A stretch of 64,000 nucleotides of DNA. Origin: Terriglobales bacterium (GTDB taxonomy: Bacteria > Acidobacteriota > Terriglobia > Terriglobales > Acidobacteriaceae). The stretch is from NCBI GenBank assembly GCA_025980765.1, contig JAICXB010000008.1:24627-88626 (forward strand). The letters run 5' to 3'. How positions within the stretch are numbered: position 1 is the first letter of the stretch; every line of letters starts with the position of its first letter. This document shows, in pieces, positions 53,490-62,447 of the stretch. The notes under the pieces were generated by a model. It made no database searches, was not told the DNA's origin, and saw only the letters and a list, made by a program, of their open reading frames with translations. Both the position numbers and the translations under genes were made by a program.

Positions 53490-53699
53490 CTATGACACGA
53501 TTTCGAGCAGGTGCGGAATCTTCTTCACCGAACCTCGAATCGAGGGAGTGTCTTCGCGCTCGATTACCTGGTTCAATCGGGTAAAGCCCAGGCCTTTTAC
53601 GATCTTCTTATGTTTCACCGGCGCGCAAATCGCGGAACGCACCCACTTAATGCGGACAACACCTTTACCGGAAGCCACAGGAGTTTTCTTTTCCGCCAT
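53490..53699 (-). CDS. rpmD: 50S ribosomal protein L30
   Basis: 69 residues from the second Met (ORF opens at 53705). Core VVRIKWVRSAICAPVKHKKIVKGLGF, LNQVIEREDTPSIRGSVKKIPHLLEIV matches L30. The N-terminal ten residues form a short basic extension. Six bases before rplO. Confidence 0.95.
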   Translation of the reverse strand: MAEKKTPVASGKGVVRIKWVRSAICAPVKHKKIVKGLGFTRLNQVIEREDTPSIRGSVKKIPHLLEIVS

Positions 53700-53701
53700 G
53701 A

Positions 53702-54217
53702 TCACAGCTCCTGTGCGGCCTTGCCGCGGAGCGCCGCTACTTCCGCGCGGTCCCGCAGTTTGCTTAGCGCGTCAAAGGTCGCTTTGATTACGTTGTGAGG
53801 GTTGGCAGTGCCCAGCGATTTGGTCAAAACATTCTGAACACCGGCAGAGGTCATTACCGCACGAACTGCGCCTCCGGCAATCACTCCAGTTCCCTCCGGC
53901 GCAGGCTTCAGCAGAACATGACCGGAACCGAAACGCCCTAGCACTGCATGCGGAACCGTCGTCTGCGTCAGATTCACGCGAATAAGGTTCTTCTTCGCCG
54001 ACTCGATACCCTTGCGGATTGCCTGAGGCACTTCCTTGGCCTTTCCTGAGCCGTAGCCAACCACGCCGGCCGATGGATCACCGACCACCACGAGTGCCGC
54101 AAACGACAGGTTCTTTCCGCCCTTAACCACCTTGGTAACGCGGTTGATGGCGACCACCTGATCCTTCAAGTTGTATTGGCCACCGTCAATTCTCTTCTTT
54201 ACAGTTGCTGCCATCAA
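53702..54217 (-). CDS. rpsE: 30S ribosomal protein S5
   Basis: 171 residues. [31 protein letters not shown] is the S5 RNA-binding domain signature; [34 protein letters not shown] follows. Overlaps rplR by four bases. Confidence 0.98.
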   Translation of the reverse strand: MMAATVKKRIDGGQYNLKDQVVAINRVTKVVKGGKNLSFAALVVVGDPSAGVVGYGSGKAKEVPQAIRKGIESAKKNLIRVNLTQTTVPHAVLGRFGSGHVLLKPAPEGTGVIAGGAVRAVMTSAGVQNVLTKSLGTANPHNVIKATFDALSKLRDRAEVAALRGKAAQEL

Positions 54218-54585
54218 AACTCCAATCCCGCTTCGCGAGCGGCTTCGGCCAGCGCCTTGATGCGCCCGTGATACAGGTAGCCTCCGCGATCGAAGACCAC
54301 CTGCTTAATGCCCTTCTCCTGCGCGCGTTGCGCAATCAGCTTGCCGACTTCTTTCGCCGAAGCCAGGTTGCCGCCGGTCTTCTTCTTGCCTTTGTCGTTC
54401 TTGCCACCGGCAGTTGTGGCGGAAACCACGGTTACACCTTTGCCATCGTCGATCAACTGCACGTACATATGGTTCAGCGAGCGATAGACGTTCAGGCGCG
54501 GACGCTCTTCGCTCCCCTGCAGCTTCTTGCGAATGCGGGTGTGAACCCGCCGCCGCGTCTCGTCTTTTGAAATCTGAGGAATCAT
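54214..54585 (-). CDS. rplR: 50S ribosomal protein L18
   Basis: 123 residues. Binds 5S r[30 protein letters not shown] and GLEF C-terminus (REAGLEF) are typical. A Lys/Gly-rich insert ([18 protein letters not shown]) lies in the middle. About 150 bases separate it from rplF, filled by a hairpin. Confidence 0.97.
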   Translation of the reverse strand: MIPQISKDETRRRVHTRIRKKLQGSEERPRLNVYRSLNHMYVQLIDDGKGVTVVSATTAGGKNDKGKKKTGGNLASAKEVGKLIAQRAQEKGIKQVVFDRGGYLYHGRIKALAEAAREAGLEF

Positions 54586-54657
54586 TGTTCTCTTCTGCGA
54601 CGTCCTCGCGGAAGCCGCGTACCTTCCTTCGCCCAGCGCCTTTGCCGCGCGATGAAA

Positions 54658-54734
54658 TTTGGTAATTGTCTAATCGGGTAATTGTGTAATTGAAAACGAA
54701 TTACACGATTACGAAATTTCTCAATTACTCAATC
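54658..54734. repeat. AT-rich octamer hairpin (TAATTGTG/TAATCGGG units)
   Basis: Left arm TTTGGTAATTGTCTAATCGGGTAATTGTGTAATTG, right arm CGAATTACACGATTACGAAATTTCTCAATTACTCAATC, period 8. Between rplF and rplR; a family C relative. Confidence 0.85.
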
Positions 54735-55274
54735 CTACTTGGCTCCCGTCTTACCCACCTTTTTCTTGAGCCGCTCGCCCACATAACGCACGCCTTTGTT
54801 CTTGTACGGATCTGGCGGACGCAGCGCACGCATATCGGCTGCGACTTGTCCTACTTTTTGCCGGTCGATGCCACTGACCACAAGACGCGTCTGCTTGGGA
54901 TCGATCTGAACTTCAACGCCGGTGGGCAGTGGAAACTCGATGGGATGGGAAAATCCCAGAGTAAACACCACGGTTCCCTTTCCCTTCATTTCCACGCGAT
55001 ACCCGATTCCGACGATCTCCAGTTCTTTCTTCCAACCGTTGGTTACGCCTTCAACCGAGTTAAAGACCAGCGCACGAGTGAGGCCGTGCAACGCCGACTG
55101 AGACTCGTTCTCTCGTGTCGCGACCAGGTGCCCGTCCTTCTGCTCAAGCTTGATGCCGGTAGGGACTCGCGTCTCCAGCTTGCCTTTCGGCCCCTGCACC
55201 GATACAAGATTGCCCTGAATGTTGACTTTCACTACATTGGGCACGGCAATCGGCTTTTTTCCAATTCTTGACAT
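54735..55274 (-). CDS. rplF: 50S ribosomal protein L6
   Basis: 179 residues. [33 protein letters not shown] opening, [23 protein letters not shown] and the C-terminal DKQKVGQ-type [30 protein letters not shown] are the family signatures. Confidence 0.98.
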   Translation of the reverse strand: MSRIGKKPIAVPNVVKVNIQGNLVSVQGPKGKLETRVPTGIKLEQKDGHLVATRENESQSALHGLTRALVFNSVEGVTNGWKKELEIVGIGYRVEMKGKGTVVFTLGFSHPIEFPLPTGVEVQIDPKQTRLVVSGIDRQKVGQVAADMRALRPPDPYKNKGVRYVGERLKKKVGKTGAK

Positions 55275-55315
55275 AAATCCTCGTTATTACGGATGGAAGT
55301 TCACAACCATTCGCA

Positions 55316-55375
55316 ATTTCGTGATCGGGGTGATTTCGTGATTTTGTGATTTTCAAATCGCACAATCACCCGATC
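55316..55375. repeat. Family C hairpin (NGTGATTT octamers) between rpsH and rplF
   Basis: Left arm TCGTGATCGGGGTGATTTCGTGATTTTGTGATTTT, right arm AAATCGCACAATCACCCGATC. Short loop. Period 8. Confidence 0.88.
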
Positions 55376-55390
55376 GGCAACATGCCTCCT

Positions 55391-55789
55391 CTACCAGACT
55401 TCGCAGAGTATCTCTCCGCCAACGCCGCTCTTGCGCGCCTGGCGTCCAGTCATAACGCCGCGGGGCGTCGTCAGAATGTTGATTCCGAGGCCGCCAAGCA
55501 CCCGCGGAATTTCGGTATGGCCGACATACACGCGGCATCCCGGTCGCGAAACGCGGGACAAGTTCGTAATCGCTGCATCATTATTGGAACCGTATTTCAA
55601 ATACAACCGCAGCACTTTGTGTCCGCCCTCTTCCGTCGCCTTAAAGTTGGAGAGGTACCCTTCCTCTTTCAGAATGCGGGCAATCTCGACCTTCAGCTTC
55701 GACGTGGGGACATCCAGCTTCTGCTGGCGGGCGTTGATCGCGTTGCGAATACGCGTCAACAAATCTGCGACCGGATCGGTCAAACTCAT
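55391..55789 (-). CDS. rpsH: 30S ribosomal protein S8
   Basis: 132 residues. DPVADLLTRIRNAINARQQKLDVPTSKLKVEIARILKEEG, VSRPGCRVYVG and the C-terminal LTTPRGVMTGRQARKSGVGGEILCEVW. An S8 target hairpin in the mRNA, as in E. coli spc autoregulation, cannot be recognised by eye. Confidence 0.98.
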   Translation of the reverse strand: MSLTDPVADLLTRIRNAINARQQKLDVPTSKLKVEIARILKEEGYLSNFKATEEGGHKVLRLYLKYGSNNDAAITNLSRVSRPGCRVYVGHTEIPRVLGGLGINILTTPRGVMTGRQARKSGVGGEILCEVW

Positions 55790-55809
55790 GCGTATCTTCT
55801 CCTCAAACT

Positions 55810-55868
55810 AGTATTCAGTAATCAGTAAATCATTCGTCAGTGCCTTCTGGGACTGAATACTGAGAACG
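55810..55868. repeat. Family H hairpin (GTATTCAGTAATCAG units)
   Basis: Left arm AGTATTCAGTAATCAGTAAATC, right arm CTGGGACTGAATACTGAGAA. Lies between rpsN and rpsH. Period 7. Confidence 0.75.
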
Positions 55869-55889
55869 GACTACCCACCACTTCTCCCA

Positions 55890-56075
55890 TCACCATGACG
55901 ACTTCGATACTCCGGGGATTTCCCCTCGCAGCGCCAGTCCTCGGAAGCACAAGCGGCAGAGGCCGAACTTGCGCAGATACGCCCGCGGACGCCCGCACAG
56001 CTTGCAGCGGTTATGTTGGCGGGTGGGGAACTTCGGCTTCTTCGCCGCTTTCGCTCTATGAGATGTTCTGGCCAT
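55890..56075 (-). CDS. rpsN: 30S ribosomal protein S14 type Z (zinc form)
   Basis: 61 residues. CKLCGRP...CRLC forms the zinc knuckle (C-x2-C-x12-C-x2-C), giving the short zinc-binding form. C-terminus [18 protein letters not shown] is normal. Hairpins on both sides. Confidence 0.97.
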   Translation of the reverse strand: MARTSHRAKAAKKPKFPTRQHNRCKLCGRPRAYLRKFGLCRLCFRGLALRGEIPGVSKSSW

Positions 56076-56079
56076 TCAT

Positions 56080-56172
56080 TTCCTTAATTTTAAATTTCTT
56101 GAATCTTGAGTTCTTGAATTGCGAATCCGCATGCTTGCCGCGTGAAAATTCCAATTCAAAATTTCACAATTT
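56080..56172. repeat. Family D hairpin (heptamers of the TTTTGAA class) between rplE and rpsN
   Basis: Left arm CTTAATTTTAAATTTCTTGAATCTTGAGTTCTTGAATTG, right arm AAAATTCCAATTCAAAATTTCACAATTTT. AT-rich. Confidence 0.8.
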
Positions 56173-56175
56173 TCT

Positions 56176-56721
56176 CTACGCCGCCCGAAACGGCATTCCG
56201 AAACTCCTCAGCAACGCGCGCGCTTCATTGTCGGAATTTGCGGTGGTGACGATGGTTACGTTCATCCCTTTCAGCTTGTCCACTTTGGCGTAATCGATCT
56301 CGGGGAAGATCAACTGATCGCGCAGTCCCAGTGTGTAATTCCCACGTCCGTCAAACGATTTTGTAGAGACCCCGCGAAAGTCACGGACGCGCGGCAGAAC
56401 TACATTAATCAGCCGGTCGAGAAACTCGTACATCCGTTCTCCGCGCAAAGTGACCATTGCCCCGATGGGCATACCTTCGCGAACCTTGAAAGCCGCAATC
56501 GACTTTTTGGCCTTGGTGACGACGGGCTTTTGCCCGGTGATCTGGCCGAGTTCGGCCACCGCCGGATCGAGCACCTTCGCGTTCTGCGTTGCCTCGCCAA
56601 CTCCCATATTGACGACGATCTTATGCAGCCGCGGCACCGCCATCGGGTTCTTGAGATCGAGTTCCTTCTGCAGCGCCGGAGCAATTTCTTTGAGAAATCT
56701 CTGCCGTAATCTGGCGGCCAT
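56176..56721 (-). CDS. rplE: 50S ribosomal protein L5
   Basis: 181 residues from ATG 56721 (ORF opens at 56814, overlapping rplX). Signatures: [67 protein letters not shown] and [40 protein letters not shown]. Confidence 0.98.
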   Translation of the reverse strand: MAARLRQRFLKEIAPALQKELDLKNPMAVPRLHKIVVNMGVGEATQNAKVLDPAVAELGQITGQKPVVTKAKKSIAAFKVREGMPIGAMVTLRGERMYEFLDRLINVVLPRVRDFRGVSTKSFDGRGNYTLGLRDQLIFPEIDYAKVDKLKGMNVTIVTTANSDNEARALLRSFGMPFRAA

Positions 56722-56723
56722 GG

Positions 56724-57053
56724 TTACTTTGCCTCCAGCGTGGATTTGCAGCGTTTGCACACGCGCACGCTTTTCTCGCCGTGGCGCTCGTGCGCGATTC
56801 GTACCGGCCCGCAACTGGGACAGATGAGCTTCACGTTCGAGACCGAAATGGGACTCTCCTGCTCGGCGATTCCGCCTTTGATGTTCTTCTGCGGATTGGG
56901 TCGCACGTTCTTTTTGGTCATCATGACGTGCTCTACCAGCACCCGGCCGTCGCCGGGAAACACGCGCAATACCCGTCCTTCTTTTCCTTTGTCCCGTCCG
57001 GCAATGACCTTCACCTGGTCGTTGCGGCGGATGTCATATCTCTTCTGCATCAT
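56724..57053 (-). CDS. rplX: 50S ribosomal protein L24
   Basis: 109 residues. [52 protein letters not shown] domain, then [16 protein letters not shown] and [12 protein letters not shown] (a zinc-like CPSC/CKRC pair). Start MM at 57053. Confidence 0.97.
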   Translation of the reverse strand: MMQKRYDIRRNDQVKVIAGRDKGKEGRVLRVFPGDGRVLVEHVMMTKKNVRPNPQKNIKGGIAEQESPISVSNVKLICPSCGPVRIAHERHGEKSVRVCKRCKSTLEAK

Positions 57054-57090
57054 GGTTCATACCTTCTCTGCCTGCTTGCGACTCGATTGG

Positions 57091-57163
57091 CAATTCGGCT
57101 GCCGGCTTTTGGCATTCGGCCATTCCAGTCCGTGGCCAAAAGCCGAAAGCCGAGAGCCGATTC
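57091..57163. repeat. Heptamer hairpin (ATTCGGC/GCCGGC units) between rplN and rplX
   Basis: Left arm AATTCGGCTGCCGGCTTTTGGCATTCGGCC, right arm GGCCAAAAGCCGAAAGCCGAGAGCCGATT, period 7. Confidence 0.85.
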
Positions 57164-57533
57164 ACAGCACTTCCGGCGCGAGGGAGACGATTTTCAAAAA
57201 TCGCTTCTCGCGCAATTCACGGGCCACAGGTCCGAAGACGCGCGTACCTACCGGTTCCCCGGCTTCATTGATCAGCACCGCCGCATTCTGGTCGAAGCGG
57301 ATATAGGTGCCATCGCGGCGTCGCGATTCCTTGCGGGTGCGCACTACCACGGCTTTCACAACAGTACCCTTTTTGGCGGTGCCGTCAGGGGAAGCTTCCT
57401 TTACCGCCGCGGTGATTACGTCTCCCAAGCCTGCGCGCAGTCCACTGGAGCCGCCCAGCGGCAGGATCATCTGCAACTTGCGCGCGCCGGAGTTGTCGGC
57501 GACTTCCAACATGCTTCGCATCATTACGGACAT
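57162..57533 (-). CDS. rplN: 50S ribosomal protein L14
   Basis: 123 residues, the normal length. [21 protein letters not shown]-type start, the [47 protein letters not shown] core, and the C-terminal [28 protein letters not shown]. Confidence 0.98.
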   Translation of the reverse strand: MSVMMRSMLEVADNSGARKLQMILPLGGSSGLRAGLGDVITAAVKEASPDGTAKKGTVVKAVVVRTRKESRRRDGTYIRFDQNAAVLINEAGEPVGTRVFGPVARELREKRFLKIVSLAPEVL

Positions 57534-57551
57534 TGTCTTGGCTCCTGCCGG

Positions 57552-57878
57552 TTAGCTGGCCTGCTCGAGCTTCTCCGCACCGGGCACGATGGCGGCGCGG
57601 CGAATTACTTCGGCCAGCCTCCAGCGCTTCAGCTTGGAGAGCGGCCGGGTCTCGACGATGCGGACCACGTCGCCTACGCGCGCCGTGTTGTGCTCGTCAT
57701 GCGCATAAAACTTCTTCCAGTTCGCAATCACGCGCTTGTATTTCGAGTGCGCTTTGCGCATCTCCACCTGGACGATGATCGTCTTCGCCATCTTGGTGGA
57801 AACGACATCGCCGATCTTTTCGTTGCGGTGCGTGTCAGTCTTCTGCGATCGCGCGCCGCTGGCCTGCTGAACCATCAT
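57552..57878 (-). CDS. rpsQ: 30S ribosomal protein S17
   Basis: 108 residues, longer than the usual 85-90. OB-fold core [72 protein letters not shown]- and C-terminal extensions of about 15 residues. Confidence 0.97.
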   Translation of the reverse strand: MMVQQASGARSQKTDTHRNEKIGDVVSTKMAKTIIVQVEMRKAHSKYKRVIANWKKFYAHDEHNTARVGDVVRIVETRPLSKLKRWRLAEVIRRAAIVPGAEKLEQAS

Positions 57879-57896
57879 AAGAATCTCTCCGCGAAA

Positions 57897-58277
57897 TTAC
57901 CTCTTCGCTTTTTTCGCCGTCTTTTTCTTAGCCGCCGGCTTTTTTGCAGCCGATTTCTTGTTCGGAGCCGCCGCCTTCGATGCCGTTTTCTTTGCAGCTG
58001 ATTTTTTCGCGACCGTTTTCTCGGGAGCCGGTTTTGCCTCTGCTGCTGGAGCAGAGCCTGCGGCATTTGCCACGGTCTGAGTCGAAATTCCCAGCTCGCG
58101 TTCCCGAGCAATGGTCTTGATCCGCGCGAGGTCCTTGCGCAGCTCGCGCATCTTCTTCAGTCCGGTGGTCTGTCCCATTTTGAGCTGGAACTTCAACCGA
58201 AAGATCTGATCGGAGGCGTCGCGGTCCTGTGAGCGCAATTCATCAGGTCCAAGATTGCGTATTTTTTCGATATTCAT
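57897..58277 (-). CDS. rpmC: 50S ribosomal protein L29 with an Ala/Lys-rich tail
   Basis: 126 residues, while L29 is normally 60-70. Residues 1-70 are L29 (IRNLGPDELRSQDRDASDQIFRLKFQLKMGQTTGLKKMRELRKDLARIKTI). The rest is a histone-H1/AlgP-like Ala-Lys-Pro tail (AKPAPEKTVAKKSAAKKTAS and so on). Such tails are known to be disordered and nucleic-acid-binding; its role on the ribosome is unknown. Not a frameshift artefact: the tail continues in frame to the stop. Confidence 0.93.
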   Translation of the reverse strand: MNIEKIRNLGPDELRSQDRDASDQIFRLKFQLKMGQTTGLKKMRELRKDLARIKTIARERELGISTQTVANAAGSAPAAEAKPAPEKTVAKKSAAKKTASKAAAPNKKSAAKKPAAKKKTAKKAKR

Positions 58278-58288
58278 TTCAACAAAAC

Positions 58289-58344
58289 CGTTTCAAGTCT
58301 CAGCTTCAAGTTTCAGGTTTTTGAAACTAGAAACCTGAAACTCG
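58289..58344. repeat. Heptamer hairpin (TTCAAGT/CTCAGCT units) between rplP and rpmC
   Basis: Left arm CCGTTTCAAGTCTCAGCTTCAAGTTTCAGGTTTTTG, right arm AAACTAGAAACCTGAAACTCG. A related word to family H. Confidence 0.8.
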
Positions 58345-58359
58345 ACACGCTCTTCGTCG

Positions 58360-58773
58360 TTAGTGTCCCGCGCGCGCCACAAACTTGGTCCGCAGCGGCA
58401 GCTTGTGCGATGCCAAACGCATGGCTTCCTGGGCATCGGTATGGCTCACGCCTTCCATTTCAAAGAGAATCTTTCCCGGACGTACCACCGCGACCCAATG
58501 ATCGGGAGCGCCTTTGCCTTTCCCCATACGGGTTTCGGCCGGCTTCTTGGTCACCGGCTTATCGGGAAAAAGACGCAGCCAGACTTTTCCGCCGCGCTTC
58601 ACAAAGCGGGTCATGGCCACGCGGCTCGCCTCAATCTGGCGGTCAGTAATGTGGCCGCATTCCATAACCTTCAGCCCGTAATCCCCGAACGAAAGCTCGG
58701 AGCCGCGCCAGGCCTTACCTGCCATGCGTCCGCGCTGCTGCTTGCGGTACTTAACTTTTTTCGGCATCAACAT
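58360..58773 (-). CDS. rplP: 50S ribosomal protein L16
   Basis: 137 residues. [22 protein letters not shown] start, [53 protein letters not shown] and the C-terminal segment are standard. The first Met may be at 58773 or 58767. Confidence 0.98.
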   Translation of the reverse strand: MLMPKKVKYRKQQRGRMAGKAWRGSELSFGDYGLKVMECGHITDRQIEASRVAMTRFVKRGGKVWLRLFPDKPVTKKPAETRMGKGKGAPDHWVAVVRPGKILFEMEGVSHTDAQEAMRLASHKLPLRTKFVARAGH

Positions 58774-58782
58774 AAAATTCAG

Positions 58783-58860
58783 TTTCCAGTACTTAGTGAT
58801 CAGTCGTAAGTTCGCAGTTCAGCTTCAGTTACTATCGAAAACTGAGAACTAACTACTGCG
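58783..58860. repeat. Family H heptamer array (NNCAGTN) between rpsC and rplP
   Basis: AATTCAGTTTCCAGTACTTAGTGATCAGTCGTAAGTTCGCAGTTC, followed by TCAGTTACTATCGAAAACTGAGAACTAACTACTG. Weaker hairpin than the others. Confidence 0.7.
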
Positions 58861-58864
58861 CTAG

Positions 58865-59527
58865 TCAGAACGCCGTCGCCACCTGCGGCTCGCGCTTCTT
58901 CTGCGCCAGGATTTCTCCCTTGTAAACCCAGCACTTCACTCCAATCACACCGTACGTGGTGCGGGCTTCGCTGAAGCCGTATTCGATGTCGGCGCGCAAC
59001 GTGTGCAGCGGAAGCCGTCCCTGCAGATACCACTCCGAGCGGGCAATTTCATTCCCATTCAAGCGCCCGGAAACTCGCACCTTGATTCCCTTGCAGCCAA
59101 AGCGCAACGCGGAATCTACCGACTTACGCATGGCCCGGCGGAAGCCGACACGCTTTTCCAATTGCAAGGCAATTGATTCCGAGACCAGCTGGGCATCCAG
59201 TTCCGGCTTGTGCACTTCGAGAATGTCGATGAAGACGTCCCGATTTGCGCGCTTCTGAATTTCGGCTTTAAGCTTGTCGATCTCCGCGCCCTTGCGGCCG
59301 ATGATGATGCCCGGACGCGCGGTCTTGATGATGATGCGCAGCTTGTTGCCGGGACGCTCAATTTCAATGGCGCTCACACCGGCCGACTTGAGCTTCTCTT
59401 TGAGCTCTTCCTTGAGCTTCACATCTTCCAGAAGCAGCTTGTCATAATCCCGTTCCACGAACCAGCGCGACTTCCACGGCTTGGTGTAGCCCAGCCTGAA
59501 CCCGTATGGATGTACCTTCTGTCCCAT
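58865..59527 (-). CDS. rpsC: 30S ribosomal protein S3
   Basis: 220 residues. [42 protein letters not shown] domain [20 protein letters not shown], and the C-terminal [18 protein letters not shown], all canonical. Confidence 0.98.
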   Translation of the reverse strand: MGQKVHPYGFRLGYTKPWKSRWFVERDYDKLLLEDVKLKEELKEKLKSAGVSAIEIERPGNKLRIIIKTARPGIIIGRKGAEIDKLKAEIQKRANRDVFIDILEVHKPELDAQLVSESIALQLEKRVGFRRAMRKSVDSALRFGCKGIKVRVSGRLNGNEIARSEWYLQGRLPLHTLRADIEYGFSEARTTYGVIGVKCWVYKGEILAQKKREPQVATAF

Positions 59528-59529
59528 TG

Positions 59530-60015
59530 CTATCCTTTCGCCGCAGCTTTCTTCGGAGCCGCTTTTTTCTTTACCCCGGCGCTCCGCCCCGCGGCACGAA
59601 CCTTCGCCGCCAGGCCCTGGCTGGTCACGGTAGTCGCCGTGCCTTCCCTGAGGAGCCGCTCACCCAGCGCGATCTCGATGTGGGCCATCCGCCGCTGATA
59701 GCGATAGGCCCGTCCCATTGGCGCCGGGCGGATACGCTTCATGCGCGGACCGTCATTGGCAATGGCGCGCTTTACGTAGAGCTGATCGACATCCACATCG
59801 ATGCCTTTTTCCTGGCCAACATAGTTCGCGTTCTCGATCGCGGAGCGCAGCAGCTTGCCAATCGACGGCGCGATTCCCTTTTTGGTAAATGCCAGGGTGT
59901 TCATCGCGTCTTCCACGCGCCGGCCTTTGATCAGATCCAGCACCAGCCGCGCCTTCTGCGGCGAGACGCGCTGGAAGCGGGCCTGAGCTCGATATTCCTG
60001 TTCGGCAAAATTCAT
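59530..60015 (-). CDS. rplV: 50S ribosomal protein L22 with an Ala/Lys tail
   Basis: 161 residues against the usual 110-120. Core: [39 protein letters not shown] and [22 protein letters not shown]. The last 40 residues are [23 protein letters not shown]-type, like the L29 tail. Spaced by 2 bases from rpsC. Confidence 0.96.
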   Translation of the reverse strand: MNFAEQEYRAQARFQRVSPQKARLVLDLIKGRRVEDAMNTLAFTKKGIAPSIGKLLRSAIENANYVGQEKGIDVDVDQLYVKRAIANDGPRMKRIRPAPMGRAYRYQRRMAHIEIALGERLLREGTATTVTSQGLAAKVRAAGRSAGVKKKAAPKKAAAKG

Positions 60016-60030
60016 GTTATTTGTCTCCGC

Positions 60031-60360
60031 TTACTTCGCCGGTGCCGGCGCAGCTCCGCCAGGAGCGGGCGCGGGCCGCGCCGCCGTCTCCGTGGCCGCC
60101 GCTTTCACCGAGTGTCCTTTGAAATTGCGGGTGGCGCTGAACTCTCCCAGCTTATGTCCAACCATGTTCTCTGAGATGTACACGGGAATGAACTTGCGCC
60201 CGTTGTGCACCGCGATGGTGTGTCCCACCATGTCAGGATGAATCGTCGAGCGGCGCGACCAGGTGCGCACAACCTTCTTGTCGTTGGCACGATTCATGCC
60301 CTCAATCTTGGTCATCAGATGCCCATCGATGAAGGGGCCCTTTTTTGTGCTTCTTGGCAT
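60031..60360 (-). CDS. rpsS: 30S ribosomal protein S19 with a Pro/Ala-rich tail
   Basis: 109 residues, compared with 90-95. [72 protein letters not shown] core. The tail [23 protein letters not shown] is disordered-looking. Confidence 0.97.
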   Translation of the reverse strand: MPRSTKKGPFIDGHLMTKIEGMNRANDKKVVRTWSRRSTIHPDMVGHTIAVHNGRKFIPVYISENMVGHKLGEFSATRNFKGHSVKAAATETAARPAPAPGGAAPAPAK

Positions 60361-60371
60361 AGTTCCTCAAG

Positions 60372-60440
60372 AAAATTGTGAATTCTGGATTTTTGAATGT
60401 TGATTTCAAATTCAAAAATCAAGCAATCAGGCAATCACAA
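60372..60440. repeat. Family D/C hairpin between rplB and rpsS
   Basis: AAAATTGTGAATTCTGGATTTTTGAATGTTGATTT pairs with AAATTCAAAAATCAAGCAATCAGGCAATCACAATTT. A short loop. Confidence 0.88.
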
Positions 60441-60441
60441 T

Positions 60442-61266
60442 TTATTTTCCTCTGCGGTTCACAATGAACTTATCCGTCCGCTTGTTGTTACGGGTCTTAT
60501 AGCCGCGCGTCGGCTGCCCCCAGGGCGTGACCGGATGACGCCCGCCCGAGGTTTTGCCTTCACCGCCGCCATGCGGATGATCGACCGGGTTCATGGCCAC
60601 GCCGCGATTTACCGGGCGGCGCCCCATCCAGCGCTTGCGTCCCGCTTTGCCGATGGAGATATTTTCGTGATCGGTATTGCCTACTTGGCCGATAGTCGCC
60701 ATGCAATCGATCAGCACGCGACGGGTCTCGCCCGAAGGCAGCTTGAGCAGCGCCCAATCTCCTTCCTTGGCCACCAGCTGCGCAGCGCCGCCGGCCGATC
60801 GCACCATCTGCGCGCCTTTCCCCGGCTTGAGCTCGATGTTGTGGACCGTCGTGCCGGCAGGGATGTTACGTAATGGCAAGGCATTGCCGACGAGGATATC
60901 GGCCTCGGCCCCGCTGACGATCTTCTGTCCGACTTGCAGTCCCACCGGCTGCAGGATGTAGCGCTTTTCCCCATCGGAATACGCGAGGAGCGCGATGCGC
61001 GCCGAGCGGTTGGGATCGTATTCGATGGAAACCACCGTGGCTGGAACGCCGGCCTTATCGCGCTTGAAGTCGATGACACGGATCTTGCGCTTGTGTCCGC
61101 CGCCGCGATGCCAACTGGTAATGTCGCCCGAGTTGCGGCGACCGCCGGTGCGCAGCTTGATCTTGGTCAACGGCTTGTGCGGACGGTCAGTCGTGATGTC
61201 GTCGTTCACCAGCGTCGTCTTGAAACGCAGCGTGGAAGTGATCGGTCTGTATGTCTTAATCGGCAT
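60442..61266 (-). CDS. rplB: 50S ribosomal protein L2
   Basis: 274 residues. Signature [30 protein letters not shown], then [46 protein letters not shown]. The peptidyl-transferase-region His is in DHPHGGGEG. Normal length. Confidence 0.98.
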   Translation of the reverse strand: MPIKTYRPITSTLRFKTTLVNDDITTDRPHKPLTKIKLRTGGRRNSGDITSWHRGGGHKRKIRVIDFKRDKAGVPATVVSIEYDPNRSARIALLAYSDGEKRYILQPVGLQVGQKIVSGAEADILVGNALPLRNIPAGTTVHNIELKPGKGAQMVRSAGGAAQLVAKEGDWALLKLPSGETRRVLIDCMATIGQVGNTDHENISIGKAGRKRWMGRRPVNRGVAMNPVDHPHGGGEGKTSGGRHPVTPWGQPTRGYKTRNNKRTDKFIVNRRGK

Positions 61267-61271
61267 CGTTA

Positions 61272-61348
61272 ATCCATCGGGTGATTTCGCGATTGCATGA
61301 TTTCGCGATTTTCAAATCACAAAATCACCCGATCACGAAATCACAAAT
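61272..61348. repeat. Family C hairpin (NGTGATTT octamers) between rplW and rplB
   Basis: Left arm ATCCATCGGGTGATTTCGCGATTGCATGATTTCGCGATTTTC, right arm AAATCACAAAATCACCCGATCACGAAATCACAAATT. Confidence 0.88.
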
Positions 61349-61353
61349 TCTAT

Positions 61354-61695
61354 TTACGCGTTGTCCGCGTACTCGGGCATCTTCTCGCCCACTTTCAGCC
61401 GGACGTACGCTTTCTTCCAGTCAGGACGATGTCCCGCGAAACGGCCGCGGCGGCGCTCCTTGCCCTGGAAGTTGGCGGTACGAACCGAATCCACTTTCAC
61501 TTTGAAAACCTGCTGCACGGCTTGTCGGATCTCGGTTTTGGTGGCCTTGGCAGCGACTTCAAAGACGAGCTGGCCCGAGGTCGGCTCCTTCTTGCGCGAG
61601 GTCTTGTCCTTCGCGGCCTTGGCATCGAATTCTTTCGCACGCTCAGCTTTCTCGGTAATTACCGGCCGGCGAATGATCTGATAAGCGGACTTCAT
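61354..61695 (-). CDS. rplW: 50S ribosomal protein L23
   Basis: 113 residues. YQIIRRPVITEKAERAKEF, then the loop region and the C-terminal KVKVDSVRTANFQGKERRRGRFAGHRPDWKKAYVRLKVGEKMPEY. Forms part of the exit-tunnel docking site. One-base overlap with rplD. Confidence 0.97.
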   Translation of the reverse strand: MKSAYQIIRRPVITEKAERAKEFDAKAAKDKTSRKKEPTSGQLVFEVAAKATKTEIRQAVQQVFKVKVDSVRTANFQGKERRRGRFAGHRPDWKKAYVRLKVGEKMPEYADNA

Positions 61696-62369
61696 TACGC
61701 CACCTCCGCTTTCTGCCGACGGGAGACCGTCCTCTTGAGCGAATCCTGCAGCTTCTCGATGGCGGGCCGGGAGAAGATCGCGCGGTCGTAGCGCAGCAAG
61801 TGATAGGGATGCACTTCATGTCCTGCGACCAACTCCACTCCGTCGAGGTTGCGCGAGCTCAGCCACAGATTGCGGCTGTGTTGGCGGTTCTCCGGATTCA
61901 GATTCGCAACCAGCAGTGAGGTCTTGTCGGCGCCTAGTGTGTCTAATGCCTTTCGCATTTCCTGGGTTTTCGGAGACAGCACTTCCAGGCTCTCAACGAC
62001 CGTCAGCTTGCCATCGGCGAACTTTGTCGCCAGCGCCGAACGCAACGCACCCAGCAACTTCTTGCGCGGAAACTGGTAGTCGTAGCTGCGCGGCTGCGGG
62101 CCGTGCACGGTGCCGCCATGCCGCCAGAGTGGCGAGCGAATGGAACCTACGCGCGCGCGCCCGGTTCCCTTCTGCTTCCACAGCTTCTTTCCCGCGCCGG
62201 AGACCAGCTTCTTATTTTTGGTGGCGTGGGTGCCGGCGCGTTGCGCGGCGCGGTAGTGCGTGACCGCCTCCCACAGCAGATCTTCGTTAATGGTGCCGAA
62301 GACCTCATCGGCGAGTTCGAGACTGCCGACCTTCTTTCCGGTTATGTCTAAGACGTCAATCTTTGCCAT
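61695..62369 (-). CDS. rplD: 50S ribosomal protein L4
   Basis: 224 residues. VTHYRAAQRAGTHATKNKKLVSGAGKKLWKQKGTGRARVGSIRSPLWRHGGTVHGPQPRSYDYQFPRK is the tunnel-lining loop. Normal length and context between rplC and rplW. Confidence 0.98.
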   Translation of the reverse strand: MAKIDVLDITGKKVGSLELADEVFGTINEDLLWEAVTHYRAAQRAGTHATKNKKLVSGAGKKLWKQKGTGRARVGSIRSPLWRHGGTVHGPQPRSYDYQFPRKKLLGALRSALATKFADGKLTVVESLEVLSPKTQEMRKALDTLGADKTSLLVANLNPENRQHSRNLWLSSRNLDGVELVAGHEVHPYHLLRYDRAIFSRPAIEKLQDSLKRTVSRRQKAEVA

Positions 62370-62374
62370 TTGAG

Positions 62375-62446
62375 ACTCTTCAGTTTTGAATTCTTGAGTG
62401 TCGATTGTTGAATTTGAAAATCAAAGACTCACAATTCAAAACTTCA
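62375..62446. repeat. Family D hairpin (TTTTGAA heptamers) between rplC and rplD
   Basis: Left arm ACTCTTCAGTTTTGAATTCTTGAGTGTCGATTGTTGAATTTG, right arm AAAATCAAAGACTCACAATTCAAAACTTC. Confidence 0.85.
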
Positions 62447-62447
62447 T

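Noticed and set aside
56781-58001. 406-aa plus-strand ORF across rplX, rplN, rpsQ and rpmC
   Set aside because: Runs antisense to four conserved ribosomal protein genes and has no recognisable motif.
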